A stretch of 64,000 nt of DNA. It comes from Emiliania huxleyi CCMP1516 (lineage: Eukaryota > Haptophyta > Isochrysidales > Noelaerhabdaceae). The translations under genes were made by a program, and so were the position numbers. Each line of letters opens with the position of its first letter. The stretch's first letter is position 1. Below are positions 39,301 through 49,108 of the stretch, in pieces. Below the pieces are notes generated by a model, which was given only the letters and a program-made list of their open reading frames with translations, was not told the DNA's origin and made no database searches. Where the stretch lies: positions 126,166 through 190,165 of the forward strand of contig NW_005197576.1 in assembly GCF_000372725.1 (NCBI RefSeq). Direction: 5' to 3'.

Positions 39301-40529
39301 GCCCCGTCATCTCGCGTTTCGCGGAGACGTACGCCGGCCTCGCGTCGGTGCGGGCGATGCGGCTGCAGGAGAGGCTTGGCGCGCAGCTCATCGACCAGCT
39401 CGCGAGAAACCACGCCGCCCACTTCCTGTGGACTGCCGCCGGGAGGTGGCTCGCGGTGCGTCTGGACTGGGTCGCCACCGGCATCGTGGTCTGCGTCGGC
39501 GCGGGTGTCGTGCTCGAGGTTCCGCTCATGACGCCCTCGCCGACGCTGGCGGGCCTCGCCCTCGTCTACATCCTCCAGATCACTTCCCTCTTCCAGTGGG
39601 GCTTCCGGATGTGGGCGGAGGTGCAGAATCATTTCGTGTCGGTCGAGCGGGCGCTCTCCTACACGCAAGTGCCGCAGGAGGCGCCGGCCGAGCTGGAAGG
39701 AGACGCAGAGCTCTCCGCAGCCTCATGGCCGCAGCGGGGAGCGATCTCCTTTCGCGCGGTCGAGATGCGCTACCGGCCCGGCATGCCGCTCGTCCTCCGA
39801 GGCCTCTCGTGCGAGATCGAGCCGGGGCTCAAGTCGGCGCTGGTGGGGCGCACGGGCGCCGGCAAGTCGTCCATCTTGAACGCCCTCTTCCGACTCGTCG
39901 AGATTGAGGCTGGCGGCGCCGTGTGCATCGACGGGGTGGACGTGTCCCGAGTCGGGCTTGACTGCCTTCGCCGCTCCATGGTTGCGATACAGCAGGACGC
40001 GGTCCTCTTCGCGGGGACACTCCGGTCGAACCTCGACCCGCTCGAGCAGCAGAGCGATGCCCGCCTCCTTGAGGCGCTGCGCAAGGTCGACTTCGAGCGG
40101 GCGCTCGGGGCGAGGATCGAGCTTGGCAGCAGCGTCTCCGACGGCGGCTCGAACTTGTCGTCAGGCAGCCGGCAGCTGCTCATGCTCGCTCGTGCGATGC
40201 TGTCCAGCGCACGCATCCTCGTAATGGACGAGGCCACCGCGAGCTGCGATTTCGACACCGATGCGGCGATGCAGGCCGTTGTTCGATCTCACTTTTGCGG
40301 CGCCACGATCCTCACGGTCGCGCACCGGCTCGACACCATCCTGGACTACGATCGCGTCTTCGTCATGTCCAGCGGCGCCCTCGCCGAATCGGGCTCGCCC
40401 GCGGAGCTCATGGAGCGGCCGGACTCGAGCTTTGCCCAGCTCGTGGCGCAAGCTGGGCGCGGATCCGTCGCTCGCTTCACCGAGCTGTCGACTCGGAGGA
40501 GGCCCCACACTGCTCCGCCGCGCGGCTAG
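36301..40529 (+). CDS. ABC transporter, ABCC (MRP) type, full-length
   Basis: Exons 36301-38172 and 38460-40529, 1314 codons. Two TMD-NBD halves lie in one protein. NBD1 has Walker A GPIGCGKSS, signature VSGGQRARISLARA, Walker B VLLLDDPLSAVD and switch LATHQ. NBD2 has Walker A GRTGAGKSS, a degenerate signature LSSGSRQLLMLARAML, Walker B ILVMDEATASCD and switch TVAHRLDTI. The first NBD's missing spacer, the DEATASCD of NBD2 and the conserved FYWEAMGG-type entry to TMD2 place it in ABCC, without the extra TMD0. ABCC pumps export organic anions and glutathione conjugates or load vacuoles. The splice LATHQ|VQLANALADVVH restores NBD1. The only intron holds an 11-bp minisatellite and is bounded by duplicated exon sequence. 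Confidence 0.93.
38161..38467 (+). repeat. ABCC intron 38173-38459: 20-bp exon duplication around an 11-bp minisatellite
   Basis: gccacgcaccaggtgcagct occurs at 38161-38180 and 38448-38467, 287 bp apart, the intron length. Each copy carries CACCAG|GTGCAG. Between them lie about 20 copies of an 11-bp unit, tagacacctcc or tagacacttcc, with some variants (cgagacacctcc). Confidence 0.88.
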
Positions 40530-40986
40530 TCACGATCGCAAGGAGGGGGTGCCGAGTCTCGTTCGTCTGCACTTCTAATATCTTTATCTGAATCTCTCAA
40601 CACGACGTGTTTGTGTCTATATATCCAATCGTCGTCTCAGTTACTCAAAGGGTGTGTGTGTTCTTGTCGTTGTGGTCGACGGGCGGATACCCGCGACGCG
40701 GGATGTCGGCACAAAGCCCCATGGATAGGGTGCTGCCCGCACGCGCCCCCAGCCAGCGCGGGGCGTGTCACAGCGCCCGAGCGGCAGATACTCTGTTACC
40801 CAATACACCAGAATCCAGATCGGCCATCGGACCCACGCACGCCGCCGGAGAGACACACTGACACGGACAGGACACTCCACAACGCCACAAGCACAAGAGA
40901 AGTAGAGAACCAGAAGGGCACGCTTGGCACAAAAACAATGGAGGTCCACAACCCTCACGTTTGTGGAGCCTAGCCTCCTCCATTCT
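40530..40986. other. Intergenic between convergent ABCC and FEX genes
   Basis: No gene seen. Contains AT-richer sequence near 40575-40650 suited to 3' ends of both genes. Confidence 0.4.
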
Positions 40987-42840
40987 TCAGTCTGGGAGCA
41001 CCATCTCAAAGACGGCAGGAACGGCGGCGGCCACTGCCTGGCCGACTAGAAGCGTCACGAGCGCGTACCGCGCCGAGTTGAATGGCGAGAGCAGCCTCAG
41101 CTCGTTGACGAAGCTCGAGACGGTGGAGAGGGAGCCCGCCGCGCCGAGCGAGGCTGCCCCGAGCATCGCACTCGCCTGCGGGCTCAGCTCGCCTCTCGAT
41201 CCGTAGTGCGCCTGCGCACCGCCAGCCGGGGTGAGGCACCTCTCAGGCAGGCGAGCCCAGGCAGGCGAGGCCAGGATGTGGCAGGCGAGGCCAGGCTGTG
41301 GCCGGCGCCTGCAGCTCGTACACCGAGCAGGTGATGGCGGCGCCCAACGCGTTGCACAGGAGGGTGTACAGCGGCAGCTTGGGGTGGCGCCGGTTGCCAA
41401 AAGCGAGAGCCTATGACGTTGCGGCTGCAACACCTCACCGGTGGCAGAGAGCAGCTGTCGGGTGGTGGCGGTGACTCGCGTAGCGCAGCACTGCACAGGG
41501 AGGGGAGAGGAGCAGCGCCGTGTAGAGGGTGAGCGAAGCGGTGGCGGCGTCGGCGTCGGCGGCCGTGTCGACGGCTGCGGCGGCGGCTCGGACGGCCACG
41601 CACACGACCGCGAGGAGCAGGAGCAGCGTCGCGGCGGAGCAGGGCAGCTTGTACGTGTTGTAGACGTGGTACTTCGTCTCTGTGCGCTGCAGCTGAGGCA
41701 CCGGCCGCGCCATCGAAGCGGCTCTCGAGAGTGCGCGCTGCGCGAGCGAGGGCGGCGGCTCTCCCTTGCCCACGAGGCTGCGGCGTGACGGGACCCCCTC
41801 GCCGAGCGGCTGCTTGGCTCGCGCGCCTGCCTCCGACGAGCGGTCGTCGAGCTCGTGTATCACCTCGTCGAGGTCGAGCTCCTCGACGTCAACCTGCCGG
41901 GTCAGAGGTGCGATGCCGGGACAGATTGCAACGCCCGGACAGAGGTGCGATGCCGGGACACAGATATGCGGGCCGGCGGTGGCGGGCGGCGGCGCATCGC
42001 ATCTCTGGGGCGAGAGGCCCGCATCTCTGACGGATCCGCATCTCCCCGGGCTGCGCCTCGCCTCCGCCTTGGAGGAGCGGAGCGAGTGCGAGCGCGCTCC
42101 CGCGCCCGCAGCAGGAGCTGCTGGGGCCGCCGGGGTGGCGGCGGCGGCGCGGACACGCGCGGGGACGAGCGCAGCGCCTGGCCAGGGCGGGGATGAGGCG
42201 GGAGGGTGGGCGGAAGGCGCAGGCAAGCGACTGCAGGGTGCCGGTGGCGATTGCGTGCTGCGGTGGCGTTGCGGCGCGCCGATGCCGAAGCCGAAGCGGA
42301 GCGAGGCGAGCGCGGCGGCGAGGCCAACCACAAGGCAGAGCGCCGCCCGAGCTGCGGCCCCGGCGGCGAGCGTCTTCGCCGCCTCTGCGTTCCACGCGGA
42401 GAAAGTGGTGGTGCAGCCGCACAGGCCGGTCGTGATGCCGACGTACACGTTTGGGAAGCGCGGCAGCACATACGGGGCCCAGCCAGCGAGGATGCCCATC
42501 ACGAGCGAGCCTGCGCACGGTGTGAGCAGGCTGAGCGGCCGCGGCCAGAGTGCAGAGGAGGGTGCTGCGCACCGACGCAGTTGGCGAGCAGGTCATGAAA
42601 GGCGACATGCTCCAGCGAGGCGGCGTCAACCCCAGCGGCTGGGGCAGTGCCGGCCTGCACCGACAGCCTGCCGAGCGCATGCCGTGTCGCCGTACCCGCG
42701 ACGGCACAAATTGCGACGAACGCGACGTTCGTCGCCTGCTGGTGCGTCGCCGGCGTGTCCTTAGCGTAATAGTGGTCGTAGACCAGAACGCCGCGGCGGC
42801 GAGTGCGCGCGGGCGCCGCCAAGCCGGCCGTGCTATTCAT
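40987..42840 (-). CDS. Fluoride export channel, FEX/CrcB family, two fused domains
   Basis: Exons complement(40987-41211, 41309-41410, 41480-41893, 42278-42510, 42573-42840), 414 codons. Introns 2-4 (sense order) use GC donors and intron 1 GT. ATG 42840 (MNSTAGLAAPART). Domain 1 has ATRHALGRLS, DLLANCVG|SLVMGILAGW and TTGLCGCTTTFSAWN, the CrcB pore motif G-x2-G-x2-TTFS. A charged linker follows (VDVEELDLDEVIHELDD). A linking helix (YKLPCSAATLLLLLAVVCVA) leads to domain 2, with CAVLRY, LPLYTLLCNALGAAITCSVY and GAAGSLSTVSSFVNELRLLS. This two-domain, nine-helix form is the eukaryotic FEX, which exports fluoride at the plasma membrane. R1 copy B lies directly upstream. Confidence 0.88.
41903..41962. 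repeat. Short tandem repeat inside FEX intron 2
   Basis: agaggtgcgatgccgggaca occurs twice about 36 bp apart within intron 41894-42277, and a related gagatgcg motif recurs at about 41998-42045. Confidence 0.6.
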
Positions 42841-42949
42841 GTCTATTCCTCGATGGATGGGAGTGGTCTGGGAGAGGCCTGGGAGGGCGGCGGCTACTGG
42901 AGCCCCGGAGCAGAAGGCAGAGGAGAAAGAAGAAATCACGGGTGAATAA

Positions 42950-44410
42950 GCGGCGTGGCGTGGAGCGGTTGAGCATCCCTCCGGGGGGCCCTCTGCGCCG
43001 GGGAGGCGTTGTTGGAGGCTAGGACGCAAGCGTCCGTCGCCCTTTTCAAACTCGGGGCCCACTCCGTCCGCTGCTACGCTCCGACCTGAATTTGGAGGGC
43101 CTGAAAGTTTAAGGTGTGTTGCTGCGCAATAGGGGTCGGACACAGGGCGCAGCTCATGCCAAGAGCTAGAAGGGGAGCTAGAGAGACGGACTACCCTGTC
43201 CCGTTATTGCGTACACCAACACCGCACTGGCCTCGCGTCTCGAGGGGAGGACGGCTCGTAACTGAGGTCCTGCGGGGACAGTCGTCCTCCCCTCAACCCG
43301 ACGAGAGTGGGCGGGCAGTCCCCGTGGCTGCAGTCGCGCTTCCGAGCCGACTCCGCCCCTCTCTCCACCCGGCCATTCCAACCGCCAGGCCGCTCGCTTA
43401 AGGCTGATTGGCAGCTGATTGGCTAGACGAGCGGCCTACCTCCAACGGGGCGGTCTGGATCACGGGGGATGACATCCTGCCTCCCGGCACGCCGGGAGGA
43501 GGTGGGTGCTCCGCCGCCGGACCGCCCTCTCCACCACCCTCGCCCAGGGATCTACAATGCTGTCTTAAGGTCCGACAGGTTCGGCACCGGGCACCGCCTC
43601 GGTATACAAAATGCGCCTGCGGGCGGACCCTCACAGATCACAGATCACACCAACACCACAAAAGCTATCTCTCTCCTGTCCTCACTCAGAGGGGGGTCAC
43701 AACTACCGAGTCTCTCGACTAGCTGCCACGTTGCCGACCGAGAGCGGATCTCCTCCTGCTCCGCAAGGAGGGTGGCCAAGGCTAAAGTCTTGCCGGAGCC
43801 GCCGGGCGCGTTGACGACTTGGAGAAGGTCGCCCTTGTACTTGTACTTGTAGTAGGTGCTCGAGGGGGTGCTTTGTGGGGCGGTGCGCAGCCAGGCCAGC
43901 AGTGAGGGGAGGCGCACCCTCACTCTCCTCGGTTGCAGAGCTCGTCGGAGGCTGCGGCACGACGGGAGGGTCGCGACAGCAGTCCTCGGGCGAGCCGACG
44001 CGCATGTCCAACCAGCGCTGGGACTCGTTGTGACGGCAGACGCCGGCTGCCTCTCCAACCGCTTCTGCAGCGTCCTTCTTTGCCCGGTGCATGGGCTCGA
44101 TCCGATTCCGCATCGTGTCGTCCCCAGCGGCGGTGCTGAGGCGGACGCGGGCACGTCAGCGGCTTCCCCTCAACGCCGGAAGCAACCGAACGCGGACGTC
44201 CTGGTTTTTCCCGTAAAACGAAGCGATGTCTGGCACAGCTGAAGGCTTGCGTCCGTCCACGGCCGAGAGCACATGGTTTCTGCACGGTATTCGGATTTTG
44301 CTATTTGTTCGTGTGCGGGGTATATTGCAGATTTGTCAATGGTACCGCGTCTGCGACGCGGGCGCCTTGCGGGCAGAGCCCTTAGCCACCCTTTATATCT
44401 TGCGCGGTCA
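42950..44410 (-). repeat. Dispersed repeat R1, copy B (longest, about 1.46 kb), upstream of FEX
   Basis: Same orientation relative to FEX as copy A to REEP. It shares both sense ends with copy A but holds extra internal sequence. On the sense strand one frame reads DLLQVVNAPGGSGKTLALAT then LLAEQEEIRSRSATW, a P-loop (GGSGKT) of helicase or ATPase type, suggesting the family once carried a gene. The sense 3' end lacks the last about 30 bases seen in copies A and C. The end lies about 110 bp from the FEX ATG. Confidence 0.75.
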
Positions 44411-44577
44411 TAAAGGGGAGGCCACACTCGGCACGGGAAAGGCGCGCACTGGCACTAACACAGGTACACCAGTGTGCGCGAACAGAATTGGCTGCTTATT
44501 AACACAGGTACACCACGGCGAAAAAGATTTGTCTTAGGGCCAGTCTCGTACCCGGTGTTGTGCGAAAATAATTAACC

Positions 44578-45290
44578 AGGAGGGCGCAGTCGGCCAGCGC
44601 AGCAGGCGGAGTCCCTCCCCGCGCCGGAGCCCCCCTGCAGTCGAGGGAGTCCTCGTTGGCGATGAAGGTGGCGACATCGAATCGCGGCCGACACACGTCA
44701 CGGGAGGAATGGGCGATGAGCGGGAACGATGCGCGCTACGACGCCGACTCCGCCGTGCTCGTGGCCGCAGAAAGCCGCGCTCCAGGAGCACGCCAAGATG
44801 CAATGGCTCGCTTGCTTCGATTCAGCTCTCTCGGCAGCAGAAGTGGGGCTGGAGCGGGTGGGGGTGGATGCCGATTGAGGGGGAGCGTCTCCAGCTGCGC
44901 CCTGTGGCAGCTGCGCCCTGTGGCAGCTAGTCGAGGGACTTGGTAGTTGTGACCCCCCTGAGTGAAGACAGGAGAGAGAGAGCGTTTTGTGGTGTTGGTG
45001 TACGCAATAACGGGACAGGGTGGTTGTTCTCTCTATCTCCTCTTCTAGCTCTTAGCATGAGCTGCGCCCGGTGTCCGACCCCTTTTGCGCAGCAACACCT
45101 TAAACTTTTAGGCCCTCCAAATTCGGGTCGGAGCGTAGCGGAGTGGGCCCCGAGTTTGAAAAGGGCGGCGGACGCTTGCGTCCTAGCCTCCAACAACGCC
45201 TCCCCGGCGCAGAGGGGCCCCCGGAGGGATGCACAACCGCTCCACGCCACGCCGCTTGCGGCGGTCCTCTTCCCAGCTCCGCTGAGGGCC
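44578..45290 (+). repeat. Dispersed repeat R1, copy C, upstream of DDX24
   Basis: Inverted relative to copy B, about 170 bp away. It matches copy A closely over ctccagctgcgccctgtggc, agtcgagggacttggtagtt, ccttttgcgcagcaacacct and cccagctccgctgaggg. The sense 3' end lies about 100 bp upstream of the DDX24 ATG at 45393. The sense 5' part is absent, as in a truncated copy. Confidence 0.8.
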
Positions 45291-45392
45291 TCTGCGTTAT
45301 TTTCTTGACGCTGGTGCCTCGCAGCCTCCAGCCGCCACGAAGCCGGCCTCTTTGCGGCACAGTCAGCTGAGCACAGTGCCAAGCTCGCAACA

Positions 45393-48171
45393 ATGCCCAA
45401 AAAGCAAAAGTCCGCCGCCGCCCGTCAGACGTGGCGATCTGTCGCCCTCGAGGAGGAGTCTCTCCGCTTCGCTGAGAGCGGCGGCTTCCTCTCGCTGGAA
45501 GAGATCGAGCAGCCTCTCTACGACCCCGCCCAACCATTCTCTGCCGCAGCCGACGACGTCGAGGCTGGCGATAGTGGAGTGGGCGCGTCGCAGCTTGAGC
45601 TCGCACAGGCTGAGGTCGATCGCTTGATGCGGATGCACGCGGCGGCGCCTCGTGGCGAGGACGCGGCAGCCGAGGGCGAGCGCAAAGAGAAGCGGAAGCG
45701 CGCCAAGGCCGCACGCAACGATCAGGGCTGCTCGGTCGCCGATAACGCGGAGGGCGAGGCGGGTGGCGAGGCGGGCGACGTGCCCCCACCAAAGAAGAAG
45801 CGCTCGCGGCAGAAGAAGCGCAAGAAGAGCGACCGCAAGGCTGCGGCCTCGAAGGCGGAGGCGGCGGAGGCAGGAGCGGAGAGCGACGAGGCGGCGGACG
45901 GAGCGGCGGCGTCGCCGCAGGCTGGCGGCGGCGGCTGCGGCGGCGAGGCCACAGCTGAGGGTGGTGCATGTGTGGATGCGGCGGAGGCGCGGTCCAGCTG
46001 GGAGCCGCTCGGCCTGCACCCGACCCTGGTGGAAGGGATGGTGGCGTGCGGCTTCAGCGGGCCGACGCCCATCCAAAAGGCTGCGCTCCCTGCGGCGTTG
46101 CACGGGTTGCGCGACGTGGTCGGCGCGGCCGAGACCGGCTCCGGCAAGACCCTCGCCTTCGGCCTGCCCATCCTGCACCGGCTGATAGAGGTGACACGTC
46201 CGAGACACTTCCGAGACACTTCCGTAGGCCTCCCCATCCTCCACCGGCTGATAGAGCGCTTCGAAGCGCGCGGCGGTGGCGGCGGCGGCGGCGGCGGCGA
46301 CGACGGGTTGTTTGCTCTCATACTGACGCCGACCCGCGAGCTTGCGATGCAAGTCTGCTCGCACTTGCTTGCCGCCGCCTCCGCGGCCCCGCACCTCGGC
46401 CTCACCGCGCGGGCGATTGTGGCGCTCGTGGGAGGACCTTCCCCCGCCACGAGGGGCTCGGGACCTTCTCGGGGGCAGTCTCGGAGGCGTCTCGGAGCTC
46501 TGTAGGCGTGCCCGCCTCTGTAGGCACGCCACTGTGGACATGCACAGAGAGGAGGCATGACTCCCTGTGTGTAGGCATGTCCCTCGACAAGCAGCGGCGG
46601 CAGCTCGAGTCCAGGCCGCCGGTGGTGGTTGCGACGCCGGGCCGGCTGTGGGAGTTGATGAGCGAGGGGAGCAGCCACTTGCAGGCCCATCTCGCGGCTC
46701 TGCTGACGAGGCAGCCGCTCGTCAGCAGCCACTCGTTGAGCCGTGAGCAGCTGCTTACTCCCTGCTAGGAGCTGTCGCGGCTCCGCTTCTTCGTCCTCGA
46801 CGAGGTGGACCGCATGATCGAGGCCGGCCACTTTCAGGAGGTGACCCGCCTCCTCGACCTCCTCAACAGACCCGCCGCCCCCGCCCCCGCCCCCGCCGAC
46901 GCCGACGCCAACAGCGCCGCCGCCGCCGCTTCGGCCGCCACCGGGCCCCGCCAGACCTTCCTCTTCTCGGCGACGCTGATGCTCCCGCCCGCCGCGCGCG
47001 AGACGCACGCGAAGCGGGTCGCGCAGCACAAGCCGCTGCCATCCGGGTCGGCGGCGGACTCGCTGATGCAGAAGGTTGCCTTTCTCAACCCGCTCAAGGC
47101 CTGCCCCCCGTGCGAGAGGCGGCAGCACGCGTCGCTCGTGTTCTCAGCGGCGTGGGGCGGGACGCGCATAGGTGGTGGACCTCTCCCGCTCCACACTCGT
47201 CGCCGCGCAGCTGCAGCAGGCCCAGCTGCAGTGCCTCGCCGAGGAGAAGGCGCCGCCGCCACCACCACCGCCACCCGCACCACACCTGCATGGAACGCCC
47301 TCAGCAAGTGGAGTCGACTTTCGCGCGCGGCGCGCCCCCCGACCTCCCCTCCGAGCCTCCCCCCTCCCCCTCTGCCGCCGCCGCAGGACGGCGCCCTCTT
47401 TGCGCTGCTCGGCACGCGGGGCGGCCGCTCCATCGTCTTTTGCAACGCCGTCACCGCCGTCTCGCGGCTGAGGTCGCTCCTCTCCCTGCTCGGACTCAAC
47501 GTCATCGCGCTGCAGGGCGGCATGCAGCAGCGCGCTCGCATTAAGGCGCTCGAGCGCTTCCGCGCCGCATCGTGCGCGCACAGACTGTCGCCGGCTGCCG
47601 CAGCGATGTCGCGCCTCGACTCAGCCCTGCTCCTCGCCGCAGGTGCGCTGTGCTGCTCGCGACGGATGTCGCCGCGCGCGGGCTCGACGTCAAGGGCGTC
47701 GAGTACGTGGTGCACTACCAGCTGCCGCGCTCGGCGGAGGTGTACGTCCACCGCTCAGGCCGCACGGCTCGCGCCGCCGCGGCGGGCCTCTGCGTGTCGC
47801 TCGTCGAGCCGTCGAGCTCGCGTGCCTTCCGCAAGCTCTGCCACGAGCTGAGCGTGCCGCAAGGGCTCGACGAGTACCCGATGCCGCCAAAGACGCTCGC
47901 CGCCGCGCTCGAGGCCGCGAAGCTCGCGCAGAAGGTCGACAAGGCGGAGCACAAGAACTCGCGCGCGGCGAAGCAGGCCTCGTCCATGCGCCGAATGGCG
48001 GAGGAGATGGATCTGCCCGTCTCGTCCGACGACGAGGAGGAGGAGGAGACGCGGCACTCGAACGGGCGGCAGCAGGCGCGAGAGGCGGCGCTTGTCGCGC
48101 GCCAGCGAGACGACCTTCGGCGTATGCTGGGCAAGCTCGGCTGGCCCGCGGGAGGGGCGGCAGCTAGCTAG
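45393..48171 (+). CDS. DEAD-box RNA helicase, DDX24/MAK5 type
   Basis: Exons 45393-46190, 46257-46434, 46575-46684, 46769-47098, 47172-47249, 47387-47571 and 47643-48171 total exactly 736 codons. ATG 45393 ([20 protein letters not shown]), then a lysine-rich arm ([16 protein letters not shown]). Helicase motifs in order are Q-motif [30 protein letters not shown], Ia [10 protein letters not shown], Ib [28 protein letters not shown] (DEVD for DEAD), [40 protein letters not shown] and [17 protein letters not shown]-like GHF after motif II is typical of DDX24/Mak5, which acts in 60S ribosome assembly. Introns 3, 4 and 5 use GC donors; intron 2 (46435-46574) needs a GA donor to keep frame and restore VGGMSLDKQ. 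Confidence 0.88.
46161..46256 (+). repeat. 30-bp exon duplication bounding DDX24 intron 46191-46256
   Basis: ggcctgcccatcctgcaccg+gctgatagag (46161-46190) returns with two changes at 46227-46256. Between them are two copies of the 11-mer ccgagacactt. Unspliced it would repeat [10 protein letters not shown] in frame (22 extra codons); spliced from GT 46191 to AG 46256 it gives one copy, as in other DEAD-box proteins. Confidence 0.85.
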
Positions 48172-49108
48172 AGACCCTGACAACATTGTGGGGGTCTGGT
48201 AGGGCTGCGACTGCTGCCGGTGTTACGTCAAGATCCGACTCTCCGCGCTCGGTGTTCTTTCAATAGGCTGAAAGAGATTATTCAGATGTTTCGCGGAGCA
48301 CTATTGTTCCTGTTTAACCCATCTCCTAGTAGAGGTGTCCGTTTAATTTTCCAGGCCGGCCCAGCACACTTGCGCCTCCGAGTTGCCGAAGTCCGGATTC
48401 CCGAACTGGATGTCGAGCGCGGCGTAGCCGGAATTGGCATGCTTCCGCGGTCCAGAGGTCGACGGATGGAGGACGGGCCCACACGCACACGCACGCTGCA
48501 CACGATTGGGAAAATATTTGCGCCCGCTGGGGCCCGGCTGGGGGAATTTTTTTGCTTCAGCCCACAACGACATACTCGAGTAGCTTTTTGGTGGGTCGTG
48601 GGTCGCAAGCCCTCCTCCCACCTCCCCCCCACTTGCCGCAGCCTCCTCCGCACACACACACATGTCCCGCCGCGGCGCCGCACGCCTCGTCTCCCAATTA
48701 AGAACACACACACACACATTCCCCGCGAAATGAGAGAGCCGTAACGTGCGCTGCCGCTGTTAGTCTGCTCATGTGTGTCATGCGAATTGTGAGGGGGGCA
48801 CACGTCACTTGGGTTCTTAATTGCATCTTGGCACTTGGCGGGAGGAGCACAGAAGCACAGAGTTGGAGCACTTGGAGTGCGGTCATTTTAGCCTCACATC
48901 CAGGGCCGGCGAGCTAAGAATTTTACAACAAAGCTCCCTCTCACGACACTGGGCACTTTACTGGCGAGCTGAAGCGCACCCATGCAGCGCGCCAGATGAT
49001 CGGCCACCCGTTACAGCTTACACGAGGTCTAGGCGCCGCACGACCTGTGGCCTGCCCGCGCACGCGCAAACTCACATCACCCGCTCGCGACGGTCTCAGC
49101 CAGCCATC
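48172..49108. other. Intergenic with dispersed repeat pieces
   Basis: No gene seen. 48308-48350 (gttcctgtttaacccatctc, agtagaggtgtccgttt) recurs at 60533-60577. CA runs lie at 48650-48665 and 48704-48718. R2 copy B lies at 48863-48909, upstream of the IQ-like gene. Confidence 0.5.
48863..48909 (+). repeat. Dispersed repeat R2, copy B
   Basis: ttggagcacttggagtgcgg then cctcacatccagggccgg; compare 58304-58356 and the inverse at 26850-26888. Confidence 0.8.
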
